The notes beneath the pieces were generated by a model. That model saw only the letters and a list, made by a program, of their open reading frames with translations, searched no databases and was not told the DNA's origin. From Metarhizium brunneum (taxonomy: Eukaryota > Ascomycota > Sordariomycetes > Hypocreales > Clavicipitaceae), in assembly GCF_013426205.1 (NCBI RefSeq), contig NC_089426.1, forward strand, positions 2,914,001 through 2,978,000: DNA of 64,000 bases. Direction: 5' to 3'. Below, in pieces: positions 41,581 through 51,046 of this stretch (positions within the stretch are counted from its first letter, which is position 1; each line of letters begins with the position of its first letter). The position numbers and the translations under genes were made by a program.

Positions 41581-43092
41581 CTAGTGATTCCTCTTGGAAT
41601 ACTTGGAATAAAACGGGGGGCTTGTGCAAGGCCTCGAACGTTTCTGCATCGGAGCCTTGAGAGTTGGGGATCCCTGGCCGGGATTTGACGAGCCTTCGTT
41701 CCCATAAGATATTGCTTCGTCTTCGTCTTCCAAGGCGAGCTGTTGCTGAAGCGCGTCGTCCGCGTCTTGCAGGGTTGTGTATGCTGGATCTTCTCTGGAG
41801 TCGTGGGGGGTAGAGTCATTCAGGTTTTCTTGCACGCTTGGCATAGTTTGGGTGGCTTTGGCATTCGCAGCCTGTATAAAGTGATTTCGGTATCGTTGCG
41901 CCGAGTCTCTAGCGTTTCGAAAAGCGGTCGCCCCGCGCCGAAAGGAATTAATATTACCTGTCATTTGCCATCCATCAATCTGTATCATGTGGTATTTGGG
42001 TCGCTCATTATTGACGGTCGCAGGCGCCGTAACATGATGGGCGTAGAGCTGAAGAGTACCCGTGCCGGCGTAATAGGTCGAGCTATAGGTGTAGGCATTG
42101 CCGTCATATATTGGTTCGGTCTCTTTGTAGTTTTGTAAGGCGTGGATAGCGCGAGTCCCATAGGCCCCGTCATAACAAGCTTGCAGCTGGGCCACGGAAG
42201 CATTTCCATCAGGGCCTTGGACTTCTAAGAAGAAGTTCGGCACTACCGGGACGTTAGGATGCTTGGTAGGAATGGCTGCTGATAGTATGCCCTCATCATT
42301 CCTGATATTCTGATCAAGATCACCTAGGCGAGCTCCATCAAAAAAATCTGGTTTCGGCTGTACAGCACCTGAGTTTGTGATGGGCTCCAGCTCAGTAAAT
42401 AGGACGTTCTGCTTGTTATGAATGCTCGAGTTGCCACATAGAATGGGAAGGACAGAGGTTATAACCTCGCTCTCCAAGGCCGGGTCCTCATTTTTTCTGC
42501 GGAATTCTTCAAAATCACTTTCAGAGAATTGAGATGGAGATAATGATGCCCTTTCATGGGCTAGCTCTGATTGCATTTCTGTAGCATTTAGAGCTTTTGA
42601 ACGCCAGTTGTTCACGTGCACATTATAGTCAGCAAGATGCTGTTGAAAGTCTTTGCCGTATGCTGAAGATCTTCCACTTCTAGAGCCAACGCTAGTCGCT
42701 TTCGAGGATTGTGGCCGCCGACTTCTCGAAATCGACGACTGGAGGGAGCTCATATCAATATTTGAATGTTTGGTAAACTTAACTCAGTTAGTCCTCAGTA
42801 ATTCAGCAAGGGTCGAAAGTCGTACGCGTCGGAGATGACGGAGATCTGCCCCCCCGTGTCTTGCAAACCGAGCAAGCTCTGTCCGATACACTTCAGGTAC
42901 TCCTACCGTTAGGTGAGAATGCGTGCTATTACGGCGGTCAAGTTCTCTTAGGGCACGCGGCGTAAGCGAGACTTTAGATAAATCATCCCAAAAAGATGGG
43001 GAGAAATTATATTTTCTGTCAGCCTTTTTAACCGAGGTTTCTTGTAGGGACTCGTATGTACGCCGCCGCTTTTGATTTTGTGGCCTCGCCAT
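41581..43092 (-). CDS. PD-(D/E)XK-like protein of a repeated fungal family (possible nuclease fold)
   Basis: Exon 1 is 43092-42826 (MARPQNQKRRR...ADLRHLRR). A 48-bp intron (42825-42778, GTACGA...TTAAG with an ACTAAC branch site) joins exon 2, 42777-41581 (FTKHSNIDMSSLQ...), in phase 0, giving 487 aa. The N-terminal block (SFWDDLSKVSLTPRALRELDRRN, LARFARHGG) and C-terminal block (PDFFDGA at 232-238, FFLEVQGPDG at 271-280, QACYDGAYGTRAIHALQNY, LYAHHVT) match, from memory, a multi-copy family in Hypocreales and Pyricularia. PD...ExK spacing suggests a restriction-endonuclease-like fold; here the ExK Lys appears as Gln276, so activity is doubtful. Basic, proline-free N terminus; no signal peptide. 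The frame is open up to an ATG at 43251. AT palindromes flank the gene. Function unknown. Confidence 0.7.
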
Positions 43093-43966
43093 GAGGGGCC
43101 CATTGTCGCAACATATGTATGAGGGATTAGAAATGTTTTTAGTGACGCGCCTACTGTTTGCTGTAGGAAGAGGAAGAGGTGATAAATTGCGTTCAGGGGC
43201 GTCCAGACCAGACCAAGCAAGTTTCGCTAGGTGGGCGGCACGCCCCACCAAGCCTCAATCTCGATTTAATGGCTGGGCCGACTGCCACGCCCTAAGCAAT
43301 TTACTACTAGAGGCTGAAAAGACTAATTAACAAGGGATATCGCTTTTTTGAGCTTTTTTAAGTCTATTTAAAAGGGTACTAACTTTATAATTTAATTAAG
43401 ATTTGTTAATACTAAAAACCTATATTAAAATATATTATAAAGTATAATAACTTAGCTGCCAGCCTAAAACCAGGTAGTAGTAGAGGTGACCGCGCCCGTA
43501 GCAAAATCGACCGCGCCCTGAGCAATCCACGTGCTGTATACTATAATATACTAGCGTATACTCTGTATATGTATTACCTACCTAGGTACTTTATCTCGAA
43601 GGTACTTCTTGTTTGGCAAATGCCACAGAATGGGGTGCAGGGGCACGCTGTGGCAGCTTGGGGTCTGTGGGTCACGAGTCGATGATGTGGATGTGGGCAG
43701 CAGGACCAAGCAGCTTCCTTGAACCTTCAATGTTCTCCATTGGCCCCCCCCCAAGAATTGCCTGGTCCAACTGCCTAATATGCGGGCCGATTTGACCCAT
43801 TGATCACTGTCCGGTATCACAGTGCACACAACACTGATGTGCTTTGGATTGGCCTCATCCAACAAAACACAGACGCAACTCGCAGCGCCTTCAGCTCCTG
43901 CCATGCATAATGATGGTACGAACAATGCATCTTTATAACAGCGGGACACTAAGTGCCCTTGTTTAG
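43093..43966. other. AT-rich flank of the PD-(D/E)XK-like gene
   Basis: From about 43320 to 43460 the DNA is strongly AT-rich (TTAATTAAG, ATATTAAAATATATTATAAA), as expected of RIP-mutated repeat DNA. The direct repeat at 43488 and 43509 and the degenerate palindrome at 43544-43560 follow. The segment 43.6-43.95 kb has a minus-strand open frame without a domain. The first bases may hold the lost 5' exon of the CK1 pseudogene. Confidence 0.5.
43488..43529. repeat. direct repeat pair GACCGCGCCC, 21-bp period
   Basis: GACCGCGCCC occurs at 43488-43497 and again at 43509-43518, each followed by a related GTAGCAAAA / TGAGCAATC tail. This GC-rich pair sits abruptly between two AT-rich stretches. Confidence 0.8.
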
Positions 43967-45039
43967 GATATCATCATTGATGAGAAATACCGCGTGGACC
44001 GCAAAATTGGGGAAGGAGGCTTTGGCCTCGTTTACCTGGGTACAGATTCAGCTGTTCTGATATTGAATACTTACAGATGCTGATAGACAGCTAGGCACGG
44101 ACATCCGGTCAAATGAGGAGGTTGCAATGAAGCTCATGCACATTCGAGATGATACGACATTCTCAAGAGCGAGGCAGAGACATACAAGGCCTTGTCTGGC
44201 GGTGTTGGAATGCCAAAATTCTTATGGTTCGGACAAGAGTGCGATTACTTTGCACTAATCCACGAACTTCTCGGTCCTTCACTCGAGGACTTGCTCAACT
44301 ATTGTGACCGGAGTTTTTCGCTCAAGACCATACTCCTCATTGCGGACCAGGCCATTTCTCGAATCGAGTATATCCATTCCAAAGGTCTTCTGCATCGGGA
44401 TATCAAGCCTGATAATTTCCTCTTGGGCGTTGGCAAACGAGGAAACATATTGTACACTATTGACTTTGGCCTGGCGAAGGAGTTCCGCGACGCAGAGCAT
44501 TATCCGACTCTGGAAGGTCGCGTTCTTTGCGGACTGCTCGATACGCCAGCATCAACAACCATAATGGACGCGGTAGGTCGTTTTTCTTTCCTTTTCTTCT
44601 TCCGCGTTTGATCACATATTACCGTGACGTTCTCTCTACTAAGCTTCGCACAGAACAATCCTGGAGTGATGATTTGGAGTCCCTGGGCTATGTACTCCTC
44701 TACTTTGCCCGTGGCTCATTGCCATGGCAGGGCATTAAAGCCGCGACCGATAAGGAAAAATTAGAACGTGTCAAAAACTACAAGAAGACTTTATCAGTGG
44801 AAGAGCTTTGCAGTGGGCTTCCGGAGGAATTCTCCACATACATCAACTACACTCGGTCGCTTGGGTTCCAGGACAAACCGAATTATGCATATCTTCGTCG
44901 ACTGTTCCGCCGCCTGTTCACGTCAAAGGGTTTCAACTATGACAACGTATTCGATTGGACGGAGAAAAGATTTTACGAATTACGTGACAAAGCTGAGGAG
45001 CCGATAATGGAACAAGGGTCGGACTCAAATGATGCATGA
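43967..45039 (+). pseudogene. casein kinase 1-like protein kinase pseudogene (frameshifted)
   Basis: CK1 kinase motifs are easy to read: KIGEGGFGLVYLG (Gly-rich loop), [12 protein letters not shown] (VAIK-type Lys), [14 protein letters not shown] (catalytic loop), [10 protein letters not shown] (DFG), [10 protein letters not shown] (CK1 substitute for APE) and [24 protein letters not shown]. Two introns still have good splice sites (after VYL-G near 44040, and 44574-44652 joining HNGR to EQSWSDD). But the frame breaks near 44155-44158, between IRDD and [12 protein letters not shown], and again near 44518-44530, between PTLEGR and the ARYAS block. No GT-AG pair explains either shift. No credible start codon is attached upstream of 43967. 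The family normally phosphorylates acidic or primed Ser/Thr sites. Alternative: sequencing errors, but two in one gene beside other broken genes favours decay. Confidence 0.75.
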
Positions 45040-45872
45040 CTACTCTCAGAATAACCGGTCACATTTAGGCCAGTGACGCATGTCCAGAAACAACCAAAAG
45101 GCAACTTACATGTCATAGATTCTATGGCTGGATAGTCCTGGGGGGCTCTGTTCGGGTTGACATCTTCCAGAAGTAGAATAACCGCCAATCCATCCTCTAG
45201 AAATTTGGTTAGTTCATCTGCATTTCCCTGTATACCTGATCATGTTTAGCATGGTGTGAAGCGGAGGTCAAGGTACAAGAGCAGCCAGTATTGCAATATT
45301 AAATACCGACCTCATTGGCGTGCTGTGTGGCACACACTACAGGTTGAAAAATTCACTGGTGTCGGTAGTCATCCTTGTATTGATTCTTGCCGGGGTTCCT
45401 GGGCACCCGCGAGACCCGAAAGCGTCGATTCATGAACAAAAATGAATACCTTATTCCCTCACAGTCCATGTCTGTATCAAAGAGAATTTGAGGTTGCAAA
45501 TCCCAGTCACCAAGTTTTCTAGAGGGTCAAGCATCACACCACACACATCATGAATGGATGCCTGTACAACTAATTCGCCCACCGCACTGGGGGAATCATG
45601 TGTTAATTGGTGTTGGTCGGTTGCCTTGATAGTTGGAAATTACGTACAAATCAAAGGTCCTGTCGGTGACTCAGTGCAGCCCCGGAACCCCAGTAGGAAC
45701 GGATGAGGGAATATCGGCTTGTTTGTTGCTGTTGCCTGAGCATGTAAGTATTGGCCGCCGTATCACCATCCACAATGACTGACGGTTGACAGTCCCAACG
45801 CTTGGAGAAACCTTTGTCATACCCTTCGAGACGAATCATTGGCGGATGTTGGATGTGTTGGTGATGTGCCAA
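44973..45872 (-). pseudogene. decayed gene antisense to the CK1 pseudogene 3' end
   Basis: Protein-like segments follow each other on the minus strand in different frames: RLEGYDKGFSKRWDCQPSVI and DTAANTYMLRQQQQTSRYSL (about 45840-45670); then SAVGELVVQASIHDVCGVML (about 45590-45530); after a one-base shift KLGDWDLQPQILFDTDMDCE (about 45512-45455); RYSFLFMNRRFRVSRVPRN; and finally ELTKFLEDGLAVILLLEDVN with NRAPQDYPAIESMT (about 45215-45110). Some joins could be introns (GTACGT...CCCAG after 45655), but the shift before KLGDWD has no splice explanation. I do not recognise the family. The 3' part overlaps the CK1 pseudogene by about 65 bp on the opposite strand. Nothing can be said on function. 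Confidence 0.5.
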
Positions 45873-46403
45873 CGAATTTTACCGGATTTGTCTTAGGAGC
45901 ACTCCGCAACCTTATTAGATGCGACATCATCCCTTGTCCACCGGGCCAAAATCAGGCATATTATCAAGCCTCAACTGCGGGATTGGCTACTAGAGTGGTG
46001 GCAAGCCGTGGGCTCGGAAAATCGATTGATCAACCAACACGAGATTTCCTGTTTTCTGGGACTATCTTGCCCCTGTTGGGCGGCCATGTCAGTCAGAAAA
46101 GAGCGAAGAGGTTGTTGGCCATGATGCGCAAATTCTGGACAAGACTTCGTCACTTTGGCTGCTATCCTCAGTGGTGTATGTGCAGTAAAAAATAAACAAC
46201 CACCCCTCCCCTAATCAGATGCTTGCAATACCCATTGAGCACATACAAACAAGATAGTTTCTATCACCCACTACGCCTCTTCCATGTGCTAAAATGGTTC
46301 CCTTGCCCTCTCACAACATCTACCTCGAGCCCGAGACAGCATTCCTAAAACTCCTCAATATACACTGCCACCCATTAAATCAGAATCCCCCATATTCGTC
46401 AAG

Positions 46404-47159
46404 ATGGCAACCACTCAAGAGATCCATGATCGCAAACCTAAAGGCTCCGACGTTACTCTCTTTGACAAAGTATCCTGGAGGGTGAACAGCTCTTGCATCA
46501 AGCGGACGCTGTGCCACTATGAACGCCAAATAACCACTCAAGGTGACCTCTATATCCCCCCGACAACTTTTCCACAGCGATTGCGGACGGATGAGGCCGT
46601 CTTACAATACCTATTTGCCAAGACTGACATACCTCTTCCTCGTTCGCTATGCGCTTTCGAATCGATAGGGGCGTTCTTTCATCTTACTGAGCATGTATCC
46701 GGCATTGCCATGAGCGACCTCAGCGAGCCGAACAAACAATTCGTTAAGCAGCAACTTGTCCAACATGTCAAAGCCCTACAGAACCTACACTCAGACACTC
46801 CTGGAGTTCCCGGCCAGCAGCTGCTCTGCCCTCCGCTCCGAGTCAACGCCGGCAAGTGGAGAGTGAATAGCTGCTGGAAGCCGCGAGCAGACCTCCCGAA
46901 AGAAGACTACGTCTTCTGCCACAATGATCTGAGACAAGATAATGTCATCGTGAACCCCATGTCGTTGAAGATTGTGGCCATCCTCAACTGGGAATCTGGG
47001 GGCTTTTGGCCTATATGGTTCGAAATGGCGTTTTGGGAACTTGCCGGACCTAACGCCATGTTGGAGGGAGAGGCCGATAACACGGAACGATGTAGGGAGT
47101 GGCTCTTGAAGAATTGTGAGGAAGTGGTGATGCCACCTTTGCTACGGCAAGATCAATAA
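46404..47159 (+). CDS. APH-fold phosphotransferase with substituted metal ligand
   Basis: An intronless frame of 251 aa of the fungal aminoglycoside-phosphotransferase-like (APH) family. The N lobe includes SSCIKRTLCHYERQIT and IPPTTFPQRLRTDEAVLQYL. The Brenner-type catalytic loop is CHNDLRQDNV, with His173, Asp175 and Asn180 as expected (H-x-D-x4-N). The next motif, normally I-x-DWE-x2-GF (the DFG-equivalent Mg2+ Asp), reads ILNWESGGFWP, with Asn195 in the Asp place. That change should impair Mg-ATP binding, so the product may be a pseudokinase or an early pseudogene. The usual substrate of these fungal proteins is unknown; antibiotic resistance should not be assumed. No signal peptide. It lies among decayed genes. 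The start at 46404 (MATTQEIHD) is the first good ATG. Confidence 0.75.
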   Translation: MATTQEIHDRKPKGSDVTLFDKVSWRVNSSCIKRTLCHYERQITTQGDLYIPPTTFPQRLRTDEAVLQYLFAKTDIPLPRSLCAFESIGAFFHLTEHVSGIAMSDLSEPNKQFVKQQLVQHVKALQNLHSDTPGVPGQQLLCPPLRVNAGKWRVNSCWKPRADLPKEDYVFCHNDLRQDNVIVNPMSLKIVAILNWESGGFWPIWFEMAFWELAGPNAMLEGEADNTERCREWLLKNCEEVVMPPLLRQDQ

Positions 47160-50100
47160 GGTATAGTCCCGTCATTAGACAACGGGTTGCTTTGAAGCAC
47201 TTGCTTACATGTATACAGGTAGCCGTCATCTTCAAGATTGCCGTGCCCTGGCGAAAGAGACACAGACGCGCATGGGCAGAGAGAAAGTTCAAAGCAGTTC
47301 ACTAATTATAACTACTTGCTCGTCAACCATTTTCTTTTCTTTAACCGCAAGCTCGACGAAGAATAGAAGCAGTGATGCAGGAAAATAGTCTGATTTTGAA
47401 CGTTTCAAACACGCTCTATATTTGTGCCGTCCAGAATTACGCAAACGTGGCTTTCATTCAAAAACTCTTCTTTCCTTGACCCGCATCCAGTAAGTTTGTG
47501 GCTTTTCTGTAATTATCAATGGCGGTATACGCAGCCTCTGGTGGCCCCCAACCTGGGCTTGAGGACATGGCGACGAGAAAGTGCTTGATATGCACATGCA
47601 AAGCATATCGCTGATTTCTTCTGTAAATTCGCTTTCTCGCCAGCGACAATCCTAGCTTCCATACGCTCCATTTCTACTGGAGGTTTTTGGACATTGACCA
47701 TAGAGATGCGCTTGTCTGGTACGGAAATATATTCAGATTCAGTTCGTCCATGGGGCTCAATCGAAATCCGGCGTGTGGAATAGACTGTGAGACATTTCTT
47801 TCCCTTCTTTGGAAAGCTCAAGGCTGTGGTGTACAGATTTTGACACTACAAGAATTAGAACGCGAGATGGGATTGCCAATATTCGGTATTGTCGCATACA
47901 CAGGCTTGTCGGCGGACAAGTCTGGTCCCTCGGTTGCAGCACCTGGAATAGGGGTCATTGGCAATGCCTGAGAGTGAGCCTTCCCAGGCATGTCCAAGCT
48001 CAGAGCAGACGCGATATCCTGGCCATTATGGGATTTCAATCATTGACGTATGATGCTGTTGCGAGGAAAAGAACAGATTGCCGAATATGTCCACGATAGC
48101 TTAGATCAACTTCAATGCCAAGTTGATCAGCTGAAAGAGTCCAACTTGGAAATTCTGCAAAAGACGTGAACCAGTACTGACAGAGCCAGGCCGCTGCCAT
48201 GAAGGAAGAAGCTCGATGCCAGGAAGGCAATCTCCTGCCGTGTATATGCTAGAAGTGGCTCACAGGGCGCTCAAAGGGAGCGGCAGGAGCCTGGATGATT
48301 AACGGCTGTCCTCGAATGATGAATTCAGGGCTGATACTCGGCAATAGGAATGCCGATAGTGTAGATAAGAATTGAGACATAACCGGTACTTGTGATTCCC
48401 CAACTAAACACTGTGAAATCGCGATCAAAAGGGCCTAAAAGCATGCTCCATCACGTCTTTTGGATTCGGCTAGAAGGGATCTCAAGCACCTTTTAGCCTA
48501 TACTCGCTATTGTATGCCACGATTTCTAAAACGACATCTAGATTTGTCTGCTACCATATTTAACAAGAAAGCGCACTACTGGTGGTCCAGTTCTACTATA
48601 TCCAAGCGAGATATTATGCTCGATAAGCGTAGCAGAGCTGATAGTATACGACGGATATTGCGTTGGACGTTGAGCCGTGGAGCAAAAGGTCCAAGCATTA
48701 TTGACCATCAGCTAAATACCTGGAATACCTGGCTTATATGAGTGCTCTTTTGACCTCTGCTAGTAATGGAGACTGAGTCTATCTCAAAGACTAGGGTATT
48801 CTTGATCCTATTAGCATCTTTAATTATACTATAATATTGGAGAGTAGTATATCTTGTACAATAGCTTCAATAAATTCCAAGCCGCAGCAAATATACAGCT
48901 CCAATAATATTGAAATCTCTATAAAGAATTAGGTAAAACGGCTCATGTCAACGTCCGATACGGAAAGAGGTCAGGTCATTCGCACCTAATACTACTGGAA
49001 ATAATAATAATAACTGAGAAGACAATAAGTTAGGAGGGAGTCTCATAGTTCCTTTATTTCAAGAATGCTGGAAGCATGGCTTTTGCTTGCCCCCTCTACA
49101 ATGACGTACTTCAATGCTGCTGTTTTCATGGTAGCAATACCTTTCGGGATATCGAAGCTCTCACTAAGATGGGGAAATTATACGCGGTTAACCCTGTACA
49201 CAGAGATAAAATGTTTCCTGACCCCCCGCCCGCAGTTTACGTCGCACTGGAGATGGCGCTGTGATGCGAGAGTATGACGGCTTTTTGATGGCGAATAATC
49301 GATTTCTAGTGATAAGTACCGGGAGATAATGAACGTAACTGAGCGGAAATAGCAAGGAAATGACGGGGGCCTCTGAACTTCTACGGTTTAGGCAGGGATT
49401 TGCCCTCTCCAGCAAACTGATCTACTATGACAAACGACGGATTTGATTCTGTGTGAGACAAATCCAGGAGTGAGACACTAATTTCCTCAATGCCAGTACC
49501 CCTTGCGGCTTGCAACGCATTCCGTGAAAGCGGAGAGCAAGGAAGAAAGATGCTAATGTGATGAGCAATAACACCATCTCGTTCTATGCCTTGATAGGGA
49601 TCGAAATTCGGGCGGGTAAAGAAAGCGTACATACACATGTTCTGGCGATTGCTGGACATTCTGGAGATGGAGAAGCTGCCTGACCATGCAGAGGCTAAGA
49701 ATGTGGTAAGAAGACCATGTCGAAGATGAGCAAATAGAGGGGAAATTCTTCAGTCGTACTCATTGCCGGGTGCAAAGGGATCCTCTTGGTAAAGCTGGTC
49801 TGATGATGACATGGGTTCGATGATTGCTTTTTATATTAGATGATCGATTTCTGGAACCTACCCTCGGCTCCCTTGTTTCCCCTGGATGTCTCGGTTTTTC
49901 GTTTATCGTCATCGAACTATTATCAGGGAGACGACGATCTTAGGAGCGTGTACGTCATTTATTAAGAGGATCAAAGACATGAAATCTGACGGTATTCCGC
50001 ATCCTTTTGAGTGTGCTAACGTGTCAGTAAAGTCTCCTACAAGAAGAATACATTGTAAGAATTACCAGTTAATTAAATATACACACACCACACACACATA

Positions 50101-51046
50101 TATATACATCTATTCTAATAATAAAAGTATTGTAAATTGTCTCTGACTTGGTAGTGTTGTAAGCCAAGATACAATAAAAATACCGGGCATGGGTATTCTG
50201 GAGTAGATACAAAGGCGCCACCTCAACACATTTAAAAGGATATTGATACTTCTGTTGAGAGAAGGGTTTTTAAAACCAAAGTAGAATACAAAAACAACTG
50301 CTTACACATGTCCTGGGAGAAACAATGCTTTATATCTACGGCCGAATATGGTGAGATACTCGAAGAGTAAAAAGCAACAGATCAGACCCTTTTTCTGTGC
50401 TTCGAGGGGCCATCTGACTCATTCCAAGACGAATGATACATTATGTTTCAAACCGCAAGCAGAGTCTTGAGTGGGAGAAAGTGTCAATGGTGGGCATTGC
50501 GGTGCTATGGTAACCCGGCACCATTCCGTCATATTGTTTGAACTTGTCTGACTCACTTAGCAATCGCAGCCAATACAAAGAAGCGGATATTGGTATTAGA
50601 ACAGTGTCTCGGGACTCCTTTTGAAGCTTTCAAGGGAGTCTGATAAATGAGGCACGAAACTCTTTTGCCCTCTTCTAGCAAACGATCTATCCAAATCTCG
50701 CCTTCAGCATAGGCATAGCTGGTTGTATACCGTTGATGATAAAATTCATGGCCCATGTCTCCTACTTTTGGTCAAACTGAGTTAGTAATTACATCCATGA
50801 GACAAATCATCCATATTTGTGCATCACGAGCCGCTCATCCCGGTGTCTGTGGTATGTGTCTCAGTTCAGCAAGGTTCGTGTTGTGATTTACCAGCTACGG
50901 TATTCTCAAGGGATAGTTAAGAAGCTGGTATTTATGCACCCCCAGACTGTCCTTTATTGCATACTTTCGTTTCATTTCCGAGAATCCGGCAGCAGAATTC
51001 TGCCCGGGAAAAACCAAAATCATCCAACTTCGCTTCGTGGCCGAAC
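47160..51046. other. AT-rich, gene-poor accessory DNA with fragments
   Basis: No intact gene is supported. Protein-like fragments: minus strand 47516-48039, two frames meeting at about 47820 (PATEGPDLSADKPVYATIPN-like and RRISIEPHGRTESEYI), suggesting one frameshifted gene; plus strand about 48050-48170 (QIAEYVHDSLDQLQ, coiled-coil-like); plus strand 48460-48741 (basic, Trp-rich, ending NTWNTWLI); plus strand about 49075-49264 (MGKLYAVNPVHRDKMFPDPP); minus strand 49381-49820 (a first exon MSSSDQLYQEDPFAPGNE is possible but does not join in phase). The stretch 48750-49020 is strongly AT-rich. A CA/TA microsatellite lies at about 50078-50106. The picture is of degraded repeats and genes. Confidence 0.4.
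50078..50106. repeat. CA/TA microsatellite
   Basis: A run of ACACACACC / ACACACACATATATATACA-type dinucleotides within AT-rich intergenic DNA. Confidence 0.8.

Noticed and set aside
42784..43251. Separate small gene upstream of the PD-(D/E)XK-like gene
   Set aside because: A 48-bp intron with ACTAAC branch site joins it in phase to the downstream frame, so the two are one gene.
46404..47159. Antibiotic-resistance aminoglycoside kinase
   Set aside because: Only the fold is shared; fungal APH-like proteins are a broad family of unknown substrate and this copy has a substituted metal ligand.
49381..49820. Two-exon minus-strand gene (MSSSDQLYQEDPFAPGNE plus MSSNRQNMCMYAFF block)
   Set aside because: The available GT and AG sites do not join the two blocks in phase; kept only as a possible relic.
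50060..50110. Telomere-like or CRISPR-like repeat
   Set aside because: It is a simple CA/TA microsatellite with no spacer structure.
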